A stretch of 64,000 bases of DNA from Variovorax sp. PBS-H4 (GCF_901827205.1 NZ_LR594675.1:1984001-2048000), one strand, 5' to 3'; counted from the first letter of the stretch, positions 44,853 through 53,045 are shown. Notes: generated from the sequence alone by a model not told the origin. A program made the numbers and translations.

Positions 44853-44877
44853 GGAACCATGGCACGACACGCGTTAC
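44853..44877 (+). promoter_or_regulatory. ECF-type promoter motif GGAACC-N13-CGTTAC (sctW operon)
   Basis: GGAACC (44853-44858) and CGTTAC (44872-44877) with 13 bases between, 38 bases before the chosen sctW start at 44916. The two boxes and spacing equal those before sctF and before the chaperone/effector operon. Confidence 0.78.
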
Positions 44878-44915
44878 CCACCGAAGCACTCAATCCCTTG
44901 AAGGGGTCTCCCGAC

Positions 44916-45995
44916 ATGACAAAGGTCAGCAGCGTTCCCTCGCATTCGATTCACGGCTCGGTCCCGGCCGCGACGCGGGGTGGCGACGCGCTGGGCGCGC
45001 AGGGCCGTATCCAGGGCGCCCCCGCCAGGCTGGTGTCGCCACCTGCCCGGGTCGCGGAGAAAGCCATTGAAGGCAATGCGCAGCGCAAGCGCGATCCGTC
45101 GCGGCTGCTGGAGCACTGGCGCGGGATCGCGGAGCAACCGGTACGCCCGATGGCTCGGGCCGAAGTGCTGCAGCGCGCGCGGACGACCGGGATCCGGCCT
45201 GGGCGTTTGGCGCGGCAAGCCATCACTGCACTGCGCAAGGGGAAAGGGTCAGGCAAGGCCGGCTACGCGGCGCTGCACTTCGCGCTGTCGCTGCTGGATG
45301 AGGACATCGACGATGACGAACGCGTCGCGCTGCTCACGCCGGTGGGTGAGGAATTCAGCGATGCGGAGCATCTCGCGGAGCGCCTGTGGGAGATCAACGA
45401 CCCCGAGGAGCTGGCCCAACTGCTGAAGGAGGCGTTGCCCGAGGGCAAGCTCGGCGATCCGAAGGCGCTGCTCGAAAAGATCAAGGGCCTTGGCCGAGAC
45501 CGGTCCGCGCTCATGGACCTGCTGGCCGAGATGCAGGGCATTCCTAGGCATTTCAAAGACAAGGAAGAGCGCGAGGTCCTGCGTGCGGACATCGAGAATG
45601 AGCTCCACGAGCTCGAAAGCGGTGCCGACACGCGCGATGTCGCCTTCTTCAAATTGGCCCACCTGGCGGAAAAGCAGCCCAATCCGCTGGAGTTCCTGGA
45701 GACTTCCCTCAATGTCGCGAAGAAGGAACCGAGCACCTGGATCGAGCTCCTGCGCTCCATCCTGCGAGGCAATCCTTCGGGTGCGACCTCTTCCGACACG
45801 TTCAGGGGAACCGTGCACCACCTCATCCTGACTCTGGGCGTCGAGATGGGGGCGATCCGCCGTAACGAAGACGATCGTTTGAGGGTGATCAACGCGCAAC
45901 TGCAGCGGGTCTACACCGTCCACTCATTGCTCGACTACCTCTCGGAACTGTGCGGCCAAGTCGATCGCTCCATCGAGTTGCAAGCCATCACATGA
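44916..45995 (+). CDS. sctW: SctW, gatekeeper protein (YopN/BopN/InvE-like)
   Basis: A 359-residue helical protein controlling the order of translocator and effector export. Blocks such as GYAALHFALSLLDEDIDDDERVALLTPVGEEFSD, LRADIENELHELESG and LEFLETSLNVAKKEPSTWIELLRSILRG fit the HrpJ/YopN family. The start ATG 44916 has AAGGGG upstream and lies downstream of the promoter motif. A separate TyeA gene follows with a 4-base overlap, as in Yersinia (YopN plus TyeA), not fused as in some other systems. Confidence 0.88.
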   Translation: MTKVSSVPSHSIHGSVPAATRGGDALGAQGRIQGAPARLVSPPARVAEKAIEGNAQRKRDPSRLLEHWRGIAEQPVRPMARAEVLQRARTTGIRPGRLARQAITALRKGKGSGKAGYAALHFALSLLDEDIDDDERVALLTPVGEEFSDAEHLAERLWEINDPEELAQLLKEALPEGKLGDPKALLEKIKGLGRDRSALMDLLAEMQGIPRHFKDKEEREVLRADIENELHELESGADTRDVAFFKLAHLAEKQPNPLEFLETSLNVAKKEPSTWIELLRSILRGNPSGATSSDTFRGTVHHLILTLGVEMGAIRRNEDDRLRVINAQLQRVYTVHSLLDYLSELCGQVDRSIELQAIT

Positions 45996-46297
45996 GCGAT
46001 CCATCGGCCATCGAGATGACGCGTTTGATCGACGGTGTGCTGGACATCCTCGGCACCGGGACACCGATGCCCAGGCACTTCGACCGGCTGACAAAGGATT
46101 GCAAATTGCCGGAGGGTGTGCCGACGATCGTGTTCCTGACCGGCTTGAAGCGGGTCCTGGCAGAGCTGCCGGAGCAAGCGTTCGACGATCGCCAGATCCG
46201 GTTGGCAACGCTGGATGCCGTGCAAGCCGCGCTGGACGAGGCGATCGAGCAAGAAGAAACTCGGCTTGAATCCGAGAGCCAGCACGAGGAGGGATGA
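45992..46297 (+). CDS. tyeA: TyeA-like partner of the gatekeeper
   Basis: A 101-residue protein (MTRLIDGVLDILGTGTPMPRHFDRLTKDCKLPEGVPTIVFLTGLKRVLAELPEQAFDDRQIRLATLDAVQAALDEAIEQEE). Size, helix pattern and the conserved block FLTGLKRVLAELPEQAF-DD match TyeA, which binds the C-terminus of YopN and holds secretion until contact. The ATG overlaps the sctW stop (ATGA). Position directly after sctW equals yopN-tyeA. Confidence 0.85.
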   Translation: MSDPSAIEMTRLIDGVLDILGTGTPMPRHFDRLTKDCKLPEGVPTIVFLTGLKRVLAELPEQAFDDRQIRLATLDAVQAALDEAIEQEETRLESESQHEEG

Positions 46298-46689
46298 TGG
46301 ATTGGGTCGATCACGCCATCGACTCGTTCGGCCAGTCGACCGGGATCCCGGGACTGCGGCTGGATGATCAGGGCTGCCTGAGTTTCATGGTCGAAGGAGA
46401 TCGCCAGCTCACGCTGGTCGACCTGGCACCTGGTGGGGGCGATGAAGTTCTCGTCATGGTCCAGGCGCCTTTGCCGCAGCCGCGGAGCATGGCCGTGCGC
46501 GCGGCGCTGCGGTTCGCGGACTTCCGCGTCAGCCTGGGCGATGCGCCGCAGGTCGCCCTGGACGGCGACCAGCTCGTCGCGACGCTGCGCATCGCGAGGC
46601 CTTCCTTCCTGCCCAGCACGCTCGAGGAAGCGGTGCGTGCCTTGTTCAGGTTTCACGAGCGCGTCGCGGACGCGGGGGGCATGTCATGA
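46294..46689 (+). CDS. sycN: SycN-like chaperone
   Basis: A 131-residue protein beginning MMDWVDHAIDSFGQSTGIPGL, like SycN (MSWIEPIISHFCQDLGVP). The class I chaperone strand and helix pattern follows, with a final helix EEAVRALFRFHERVADA. In Yersinia SycN works with YscB to bind YopN. It lies between tyeA and sctX, exactly as in the Yersinia and Pseudomonas order. No YscB homologue was identified; the protein at 38729-39130 could serve. Confidence 0.8.
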   Translation: MMDWVDHAIDSFGQSTGIPGLRLDDQGCLSFMVEGDRQLTLVDLAPGGGDEVLVMVQAPLPQPRSMAVRAALRFADFRVSLGDAPQVALDGDQLVATLRIARPSFLPSTLEEAVRALFRFHERVADAGGMS

Positions 46690-47075
46690 GTATCCAGCGC
46701 GCCGGCAGCAGCCTTTTCAAGTTCGACAGCGGTATCGACCTCATCGTGCGTGGGGTGCAGGCCGAGCCCTTGCCCGCCGGCGAACTGGGGCCGGCTTCGG
46801 CTGCACAGAAGTCGCTCCTGGACCAGCTGTATGCGCTTCCCAATCTCGAGGACTATCTCTGGAGCCAGGTGGCGCCCGACATCGGTGAAGCGTCGCTGCT
46901 GCTGCCTCACCGGTTCTGGCAGGCGGTGAACGGCGCGCGCGAGCGCCTGCTGGCCGCCGCGGAACGCGATCCACGCAACGCGAGGCTCCTCCAGCGAGCG
47001 GTGGCCGTGCTCGATGACCAGAGCGAGCTGGTCGGACTGCTGCAGCAGTACCGGCTGACCTTGGTGCCGGGCTGA
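46686..47075 (+). CDS. sctX: SctX, YscX-family export component
   Basis: A 129-residue protein with strong YscX features: FKFDSGIDLIVRGVQAEPLP near the start, then LLDQLYALPNLEDYLWSQVAPDIGEASLLLPHRFWQAVNGARERL, and the end SELVGLLQQYRLTLVPG. SctX, with SctY, contacts SctV and is needed for early secretion. It is restricted to Ysc-family injectisomes, which fixes the type of this system. It overlaps sycN by four bases. Confidence 0.93.
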   Translation: MSIQRAGSSLFKFDSGIDLIVRGVQAEPLPAGELGPASAAQKSLLDQLYALPNLEDYLWSQVAPDIGEASLLLPHRFWQAVNGARERLLAAAERDPRNARLLQRAVAVLDDQSELVGLLQQYRLTLVPG

Positions 47076-47077
47076 GC

Positions 47078-47437
47078 ATGGCTGAGCATCGCGACGAATC
47101 CCTCGATGTGCTGCAGCTGCTGAGCCAGCTCTACCTTCGGCATGGCCGGCCGGACAGCGCGCTGGCGTTGCTGCGTGCCGTGTGCGTGCTCGCCCCCGAC
47201 GACCGGCGCGCATCGCTCACGCTGGCGCACGCCGCGACGCGGGCCGGGCAGCCGCGCGAGTCCGAGCGGGTGGTCGACCGGCTGCGCGACGAAGGCGAGC
47301 CATCGCCGGTCCTGGACCTGCTTGAGGGCCAGGCTCTCGCCGCGCAAGGCCGCCATGGCGAAGCCGAGCAGGCCTTCGAGAATTTCATAGAGCGACGATT
47401 GGCCGAACAGCGCAGCCTGAAGGGAACCGGACGATGA
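47078..47437 (+). CDS. sctY: SctY, TPR chaperone of SctX
   Basis: A 119-residue TPR protein (LDVLQLLSQLYLRHGRPDSALALLRAVCVLAPDDRRASLTLAHAATRAGQ; then a further repeat). It matches YscY in size and place, between sctX and sctV. SctY binds SctX and the SctV cytoplasmic ring. The stop overlaps the sctV start (ATGA). Confidence 0.88.
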   Translation: MAEHRDESLDVLQLLSQLYLRHGRPDSALALLRAVCVLAPDDRRASLTLAHAATRAGQPRESERVVDRLRDEGEPSPVLDLLEGQALAAQGRHGEAEQAFENFIERRLAEQRSLKGTGR

Positions 47438-49536
47438 AGATTTCCCAGGGGACGCGGCGGATCGTCCAGCTGCTGGTCGACCGCAACGACCTCATCATGG
47501 CCGCGCTGATCGTCTGCATCATCTTCATGATGATCCTGCCGCTGGCGACCTGGCTGGTGGACGCGTTGATCGCGGTCAACATGTGCATCTCCGCCATTCT
47601 GCTGATGGTGGCCATGTACCTGCCCAGCCCGCTGGCCTTCTCGTCGTTTCCTTCGGTGCTGCTGGTCACGACGCTGTTCCGCCTGGGCATCGGGATCGCG
47701 ACGACCCGTCTCATCCTGCTGAACGGCGATGCGGGGCACATCATCTACACCTTCGGCAACTTCGTGGTGGGCGGCAACCTGGTGGTGGGCCTGGTCGTCT
47801 TCCTGATTCTCACGATCGTGCAGTTCGTCGTGATCACCAAGGGTGCGGAGCGGGTGGCGGAAGTGGGTGCCCGTTTCTCGCTCGACGCCATGCCGGGCAA
47901 GCAGATGTCCATCGACGGCGACATGCGTGCGAACGCCATCGACATGGACGAGGCGCGCCGGCGGCGCGGGCTGGTCGAGAAGGAGAGCCAGCTGTACGGC
48001 TCCATGGATGGGGCGATGAAGTTCGTCAAGGGCGATGCCATCGCGGGGCTGATCATCGTGTGCGTGAACCTGCTCGGCGGCATCCTGATCGGCACGCTGC
48101 AGAAGGGCATGACGGCATCCGATGCGATGCGTGTCTATTCGATCCTGACCATCGGCGACGGCTTGATCGCGCAGATCCCTGCCCTCTTCATCTCCGTGGC
48201 GGCGGGCATGATCGTGACGCGGGTAACGACGGGCGAGGGCCCGTCGAACGTGGGCCGCGACGTGGGTGCGCAGCTCTTGTCCCAGCCCAAGGCGCTGATG
48301 ATCGGGACCGCGATCATGATCGGGTTCGGGCTGATCCCCGGCATGCCCACGTTCACATTCCTGGCCCTGGCCGCGGTGTTGGGGGTGGTGGGCTACACGC
48401 TGCACAAGGGAGAGACGCAGACGGTGGACGCGTCGGGCAAGACGACGACCGTCCCGGGCGTCAACCTGTCCGGCGCAGGCAGTCCGGCCGGCGGCAGGAA
48501 AGACGCGGGGCCGGAGACTTTCCAGCCCACCGTGCCGCTCATGGTGGATGTGAGTGCGCAGCTGGAACGTGTGTTCTCGGCTGCCGTGCTGAACGAGGAG
48601 TTGATCAAGGTTCGCCGCGCGCTGTACTACGACCTGGGCGTGGTGTTCCCGGGCCTGCAGTTGCGCTTCAATGAGCAACTGCAGGGCGAGGCCTATTCCA
48701 TCCTGGTGGGCGAGGTGCCGGTGTCGCAGGGGCGGATGCGGCCCGAGCACCTGCTGGTGCGCGAGTCGCCGGAAAACCTGACCGCACTGCAGATTCCGTT
48801 CGAGAAGGACGCCAAGTTCCTGCCGAACCTGGACTCGATCTGGTCCCCGGCGAGTCTCGGTGCGACCATGGCGAAGGCCGGCATCGCGTTCCTCGAGCCC
48901 ACGCAGATGCTGAGCTACCACATCGCCTACGTGCTGCGAAAGCACGCGGCGGAATTCGTGGGCATCCAGGAGACGCGGGCGATTCTCACGGAGATGGAGT
49001 CGAAGTTTCCCGAGCTCGCCAAGGAGGTCGCGCGGGTCATGCCGATCCACAAGATCGCGGAGATTCTCCAGCGCCTCGTGTCCGAGGAAATCTCGATCCG
49101 GAACGTGCGGGCCGTCATGGAGGCGCTGGTCGACTGGGGGCAGAAGGAGAAGGATCCGGTCCTGCTGGCTGAATACGTCCGCATGGCCCTCAAGCGCTTC
49201 ATCAGCCACAAGTTCTCGGCCGGGCAGAATATGCTGCCCGCCTACCTGTTGTCCCCGGCCATCGAGGACCAGGTGCGCACTGCGATCCGGCAGACATCGG
49301 GCGGGTCCTATCTTGCGTTGGAACCGGCAGCCAGCAAGAAGATCGTGGCCGCGGTGAAGTCGGTGGTAGGCGACACCTCGACCGCGGCACAGAAGCCCGT
49401 CCTGCTCACATCGATGGACATCCGCCGCTACGTGCGCAAGCTGCTCGAGCAGGACACCGGTGACCTGGCGGTACTGTCCTACCAGGAACTGACGCAGGAC
49501 ATCAACATCCAGCCGTTGGCGAGGATCTCGACATGA
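47434..49536 (+). CDS. sctV: SctV, export gate protein
   Basis: A 700-residue homologue of FlhA/LcrD/PcrD. Eight hydrophobic helices lie in the first 330 residues. The conserved FHIPEP-type loop contains AERVAEVGARFSLDAMPGKQMSIDGDMRAN and QLYGSMDGAMKFVKGDAIAG. A large cytoplasmic domain forms the nonameric ring that receives chaperone-substrate complexes. It is distinct from the flagellar FlhA at 2433-4529. It overlaps sctY and sctD. Confidence 0.97.
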   Translation: MKISQGTRRIVQLLVDRNDLIMAALIVCIIFMMILPLATWLVDALIAVNMCISAILLMVAMYLPSPLAFSSFPSVLLVTTLFRLGIGIATTRLILLNGDAGHIIYTFGNFVVGGNLVVGLVVFLILTIVQFVVITKGAERVAEVGARFSLDAMPGKQMSIDGDMRANAIDMDEARRRRGLVEKESQLYGSMDGAMKFVKGDAIAGLIIVCVNLLGGILIGTLQKGMTASDAMRVYSILTIGDGLIAQIPALFISVAAGMIVTRVTTGEGPSNVGRDVGAQLLSQPKALMIGTAIMIGFGLIPGMPTFTFLALAAVLGVVGYTLHKGETQTVDASGKTTTVPGVNLSGAGSPAGGRKDAGPETFQPTVPLMVDVSAQLERVFSAAVLNEELIKVRRALYYDLGVVFPGLQLRFNEQLQGEAYSILVGEVPVSQGRMRPEHLLVRESPENLTALQIPFEKDAKFLPNLDSIWSPASLGATMAKAGIAFLEPTQMLSYHIAYVLRKHAAEFVGIQETRAILTEMESKFPELAKEVARVMPIHKIAEILQRLVSEEISIRNVRAVMEALVDWGQKEKDPVLLAEYVRMALKRFISHKFSAGQNMLPAYLLSPAIEDQVRTAIRQTSGGSYLALEPAASKKIVAAVKSVVGDTSTAAQKPVLLTSMDIRRYVRKLLEQDTGDLAVLSYQELTQDINIQPLARIST

Positions 49537-50918
49537 ACGTCGCCGATGGCATCGAGCTGCGCGTACTGCATGGACCTCAGGCAGGCGCGCGGCTTCCACT
49601 GCAACCCGGGGAGGGCTACACGATCGGGACGGCGGATACGTGCGCGATCGTCCTGGGCGGCGCGCAAGTCGCTGAGGAACACGCGCGGATCAGCGTCGAC
49701 GCGGACGGCATTTCCATCGAGCCTTTGGAGGGACGGGTCCTGAGCTTGGCTGGCGAGGAGATCGAGGCGGGACTGCTGCCTTTGGGAACCGTGCTGCAAT
49801 TCGGTCTCGTCAAGCTCACGGCCGCGCCGGTGGACGACGAATGGCCGGCCGATGAAGCGCTGCAGATGCGCAGCGCGTCCGTCGCGCCAGCCGATGAGGA
49901 AGAGGAACAGGACCTCGGTGAAAGCGCCCCCGCGGTACCGGTAGTGCATCCGCCCTTGTCTTCGCCCAGCTTCGGCGCTCGAATACTCCAGTACGCCGAA
50001 GCGCGCCGGTATGCTGTGTACGGCGCGATCGTCCTGCTCCTTGGAGTGGCCGTGTTCGCGGCCATCCAGCGACCCGCGGAGGCGACTGGCGGCACCTTCG
50101 CGGCATCGCCGGGGTCGGTGGACCCGGAGGCCAAGCCTGCTGCCACGGATGCGGAAAATGCCGCGGCGTTGGCGGCGGTGCTCAAGAACTTTCCCAAGGG
50201 CTCGCTGGAAGTGAAGCGGACCGAGGTCGGGGGATGGGCGGTGGAGGGCAGGCTCCGGACCGACAAGGAATTGCAGAAGCTGCGCGAGGGCGTGTCCATG
50301 CTCGACGTGCCTGTCGAAGTCAAGGTGATGCTGGACGCTGAACGGCTCGAGGCCGTCAAGCGCTTCGTCCAGAGCCAGCGTTCTCCCGGCCGGCTCGACC
50401 TGCGCATGGAGTCGGGCGCCGGCGACGTGCTGCGGATCGTGGGTTCGGCCTCGAGCGCAGAGGAGGCCGCGGCCTTTCCTGAACGGGCTCGTGGCGAGCT
50501 CGCTGCGTTGGAGCCGATCGAGTTCGACATTCTGCGGCCGGAGCAAATCCGGCAGCGGTTCATGGATCGGCTGCGTGAAGCGGGCGTCGACGGGAAGTTC
50601 AAGGTGACAGCGACGGAACCGGAACTCGAGCTGCGCGCCGTTCTCAGTCCCCAGGACACGCGCACCTGGGAGGGGCTGTTCCTGGATTTCACGCGGCGCT
50701 ACGGCAGCACACTCAAGATCAATGCATTGGTGGAGCCGGAGCGGGATGCGATCGCAGCGAACGTGGCGGCTGTTGTTGGCGGCGCGTTCCCCTACATCGT
50801 GACGACCAGCGGACAGCGCGTTGCACCTGGCGGCGCGCTCGCGGGCAGTACGGTCGTCGCCGTGCGTGACGGCGAGATCGTGCTGTCCGACGGCACCCGT
50901 TTCCGCTATGGACCTTGA
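49533..50918 (+). CDS. sctD: SctD, inner-membrane ring protein
   Basis: A 461-residue bitopic protein. The N-terminal cytoplasmic FHA-like domain (about 5-95, GYTIGTADTCAIVLGGAQVAEEHARISV) contacts SctK. An acidic linker follows (ADEEEEQDLGE), then one membrane helix (about 165-183, YAVYGAIVLLLGVAVFAAI). Periplasmic ring-building modules follow (SLEVKRTEVGGWAVEGRLRTDKELQKLREG, and so on). It is followed by a YscE-like gene and sctF, the Yersinia yscD-E-F order. Confidence 0.93.
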   Translation: MNVADGIELRVLHGPQAGARLPLQPGEGYTIGTADTCAIVLGGAQVAEEHARISVDADGISIEPLEGRVLSLAGEEIEAGLLPLGTVLQFGLVKLTAAPVDDEWPADEALQMRSASVAPADEEEEQDLGESAPAVPVVHPPLSSPSFGARILQYAEARRYAVYGAIVLLLGVAVFAAIQRPAEATGGTFAASPGSVDPEAKPAATDAENAAALAAVLKNFPKGSLEVKRTEVGGWAVEGRLRTDKELQKLREGVSMLDVPVEVKVMLDAERLEAVKRFVQSQRSPGRLDLRMESGAGDVLRIVGSASSAEEAAAFPERARGELAALEPIEFDILRPEQIRQRFMDRLREAGVDGKFKVTATEPELELRAVLSPQDTRTWEGLFLDFTRRYGSTLKINALVEPERDAIAANVAAVVGGAFPYIVTTSGQRVAPGGALAGSTVVAVRDGEIVLSDGTRFRYGP

Positions 50919-50933
50919 AAGGCAAGCAAAAGC

Positions 50934-51179
50934 ATGACATCCCAAGAAGAGCAACCCGGCTTCGATGTGGAGCAGCGACTGTGCGACGACGCGAGCGGCC
51001 AGTATCGCGCTGAACTGCGCGTCAGGCTGAGAGAAATGCAAAGCGCCTGCGCAATTGCAAAACGCCAGCTTCATGATCGCGACACCTACCGGCGGATAGA
51101 GGCGGCCATGGCCGCGGTGGGGGCCGCTGCCGCCGTGCTGGAGCTGATGCCCCCTCCCAGCGCTGCCCGGCCGCAGTAG
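50934..51179 (+). CDS. YscE-like needle co-chaperone
   Basis: An 81-residue, mostly helical protein (FDVEQRLCDDASGQYRAELRVRLREMQSACAIAKRQLHDRDTYRRIEAAMAAVGAAAAVLELM). It lies between sctD and sctF, where Yersinia encodes YscE (66 residues), which with YscG keeps the needle subunit monomeric. The two-helix pattern agrees; sequence similarity is weak, so order is the main evidence. Its likely partner, the YscG-like protein, is encoded in another operon at 27402-27887. Confidence 0.65.
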   Translation: MTSQEEQPGFDVEQRLCDDASGQYRAELRVRLREMQSACAIAKRQLHDRDTYRRIEAAMAAVGAAAAVLELMPPPSAARPQ

Positions 51180-51185
51180 CGTGCG

Positions 51186-51210
51186 GGAACCGAGGTGCAA
51201 GCCGCGTTAC
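51186..51210 (+). promoter_or_regulatory. ECF-type promoter motif GGAACC-N13-CGTTAC (sctF)
   Basis: GGAACC (51186-51191) and CGTTAC (51205-51210), 13 bases apart, 68 bases before the sctF start. It gives the needle gene its own promoter, although the YscE-like gene ends only about 100 bases upstream. Confidence 0.78.
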
Positions 51211-51278
51211 TGAATACAGGGTGGTGAGTGGCGGTTCGGCCATTCTCCATCGAGGACGATCAATCAACGGAGCGAACT

Positions 51279-51530
51279 ATGGGTGCACCAAAGAGTGGTA
51301 ACGGGGTCAGTCTGGGAAGTATGGAAGACATGATGATGCAGCCGATCATCGAGTCCGAGAAGGATCTCAAAGCGGTTCTCAGCGAGATCAAAAGCGGCAA
51401 GGACGTGGACGCGGCCCAGCTGCTTTACTACACCAACGAAGTCAATCAGAACAGCCTGACAGTCAACATGTGCAACGCGATGGTGAAGGAGCGTGGCGAC
51501 ACGCTCAAGACGTGCACCCAGAAGTGGTGA
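51279..51530 (+). CDS. sctF: SctF, needle subunit
   Basis: An 83-residue protein of needle-subunit size. The C-terminal helix (AAQLLYYTNEVNQNSLTVNM, then CNAMVKERGDTLKTCTQKW) corresponds to the polymerising helix of YscF-type proteins (usually ending in ..TVVKSLKDTMQ..I.QK.). The N-terminal part (MEDMMMQPIIESEKDLKAVLSEIKSG) is the second helix. Two Cys residues and a terminal Trp are unusual. The start ATG at 51279 has CGGAG upstream; an open frame starting at 51228 runs into the leader. Confidence 0.85.
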   Translation: MGAPKSGNGVSLGSMEDMMMQPIIESEKDLKAVLSEIKSGKDVDAAQLLYYTNEVNQNSLTVNMCNAMVKERGDTLKTCTQKW

Positions 51531-51546
51531 TGCGGGCCGGAGGCGG

Positions 51547-52371
51547 CTACTTGCGCGTGACTTCGTTGGACGGGGCGCCGACGTGCGTCGCGGGCCTCCC
51601 GCTTGAAGGCGGGTCCACCAGCTGACGAAGGCCCAGCCGGTCTGCGGCGGCGATCGCTTCCGCGCGCGTGTTGACGCTGAGCGCCGACAGAACCGCGGCA
51701 ACGTGGGCCTTGACGGTTCCCATGGCGAGGTTGAGGTTTCGGCAGATCTGTTTGTTGGAGTTGCCTTCGAGGAGTTCGCGAAGGACGTCGATCTGCCGAT
51801 GGGTCAAGCCCTTGGCGGATGCTTGGGTCGAAAAGCTTGCCGTGGTGCGCGAAGGGAGCTCGTCGGCCTCTTGGGGGGAACCATCGGAAATGAATGGCTC
51901 CGGCGGTACGTAGATCCCGCCGTCCAGGATGAAACGCAGCGCACTCAAGAAGATCTGCTTGCCCGACGACTTCGGAATGAAGCCGAGTGCGCCCTTCTTA
52001 ATGGCAGCCTGGACTGTCTTCATGTCGTGCGTCGCCGACACGACGACCAGGCGCGCGGCCGGACATTGCGCCAGAAACACATCCAGACCCGACAGACCTG
52101 CCGCACCAGGCATGCTGAGATCCAGCAGGATCAGGTCGATGTCCGGGCTGGCATGGAACGTTTCGATGGCCTCGGTCAGCGTGGCTGCCTCCAGAACCTG
52201 CGTGTGGGTGCCGATCTGGAGCAGTGCCAGCTTGAGTCCCTCCCTGACCAGATGGTGATCATCGGCCACCAGGATCTTGAGTTCGACGTCCCCCGCGAGG
52301 CGATCCGCTTCGGAGGCGGAGATCGAAGAGCGCTCGAACGTCCTCTTTGCGGAGATCATGTTGTGGGTCAT
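51547..52371 (-). CDS. LuxR/NarL-type response regulator
   Basis: About 274 residues. The receiver domain is at residues 31-150 (ILVADDHHLVREGLKLAL, phosphoacceptor Asp84 in LILLDLSMPG, SATHD, KKGALGFIPKSS). A 50-residue linker and a C-terminal LuxR helix-turn-helix follow (GLTHRQIDVLRELLEGNSNKQICRNLNLAMGTVKAHVAAVLSALSVNTRAEA). It binds DNA when phosphorylated. It is convergent with sctF, with only 16 bases between. Start codons at 52392, 52371 and 52359 are all possible; none has a clear ribosome site. The sensor partner may be the hybrid kinase at 53061-55355. Confidence 0.88.
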   Translation of the reverse strand: MTHNMISAKRTFERSSISASEADRLAGDVELKILVADDHHLVREGLKLALLQIGTHTQVLEAATLTEAIETFHASPDIDLILLDLSMPGAAGLSGLDVFLAQCPAARLVVVSATHDMKTVQAAIKKGALGFIPKSSGKQIFLSALRFILDGGIYVPPEPFISDGSPQEADELPSRTTASFSTQASAKGLTHRQIDVLRELLEGNSNKQICRNLNLAMGTVKAHVAAVLSALSVNTRAEAIAAADRLGLRQLVDPPSSGRPATHVGAPSNEVTRK

Positions 52372-52583
52372 ACGAAGGTGCCATCCCGGCAATCTCGATG
52401 GTCGAGACTCGCGTTGCTGTGGATTAGTTCATGCTAGCACCCTTTGGATTCTTTTCCATGTGCGTAATGCGCGTCCTGCGCCGGCGATGACTCTGGTGCA
52501 TGTAGTGAAGTGTCTCCATAATCGAACGCCGCGAGTGGGCGCACAGCCGTGGCGGAACTGCGCATGACAAGGAGCACTTGCAG

Positions 52584-53045
52584 GTGAGTACGGGCATGAT
52601 CCCTCACGCGCCGCATATCCTGCTGGTGGAAGACAACCCGGCAGACATGCGGTTGACGCTGGAAGCCTTGAAAGAGGGCAACGTGCGCTGCAACCTGCAC
52701 TGGGTCAAGGATGGTGTCGAAGCACTCGACTACCTGTACCGGCGCAACGGGTTCGAACACTCGGTCAGGCCCGACTTGATCCTCCTGGACCTAAACCTGC
52801 CGCGACTCGATGGCCGCGAAGTCCTCGCCGATATCAAGGCGCATCTCCAGTTGCGCCGCATCCCCACCGTGATCCTGAGCACGTCGAAAGAGGAGGAGGA
52901 CATCCTTCGCTGCTACGACCTGCATGCCAACTGCTACATCACGAAGGATCCGTTGAATTTCGAGAGTTTCCTCGAGGTGATCCGGGCCATCGATCGCTTC
53001 TGGTTGTCACTCGTGACGCTGCCGCGGCGCGCCGGCGAACAATAG
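52584..53045 (+). CDS. Single-domain response regulator (Rcp1-like)
   Basis: A 153-residue receiver domain with no output domain: HILLVEDNPADMRLTLEALKEG, DLILLDLNLPRLDGREVLADIK (Asp69), PTVILSTSKEEEDIL, NCYITKDP. Proteins of this type pass phosphate between kinases or act by protein contact. The GTG at 52584 was chosen because AAGGAG lies 9 bases before it; a TTG six bases upstream and an ATG at 52596 are alternatives. It precedes the hybrid kinase by 15 bases and is probably co-transcribed. Confidence 0.87.
   Translation: MSTGMIPHAPHILLVEDNPADMRLTLEALKEGNVRCNLHWVKDGVEALDYLYRRNGFEHSVRPDLILLDLNLPRLDGREVLADIKAHLQLRRIPTVILSTSKEEEDILRCYDLHANCYITKDPLNFESFLEVIRAIDRFWLSLVTLPRRAGEQ

Larger units (their letters stand above)
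44597..44915. other. 319-base divergent regulatory region
   Basis: No gene is seen here. This region separates the sigma-factor operon (leftward) from the gatekeeper/export operon (rightward). It holds a CRP-like palindrome at 44682-44697 nearer the sigma gene, and the ECF-type motif at 44853-44877 nearer sctW. An ATG at 44859 lies inside that promoter motif and is therefore unlikely to be the sctW start. Confidence 0.7.

Noticed and set aside
44853..44880. HrpL-type hrp box (GGAACC with CCAC at 15-16 bases).
   Set aside because: CCAC occurs only 19 bases after GGAACC, and the other copies of the motif lack it; the constant second box is CGTTAC.
44859..44915. ATG at 44859 as the sctW start.
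   Set aside because: It lies between the two boxes of the promoter motif, so it would be upstream of the transcript start; ATG 44916 has AAGGGG upstream.
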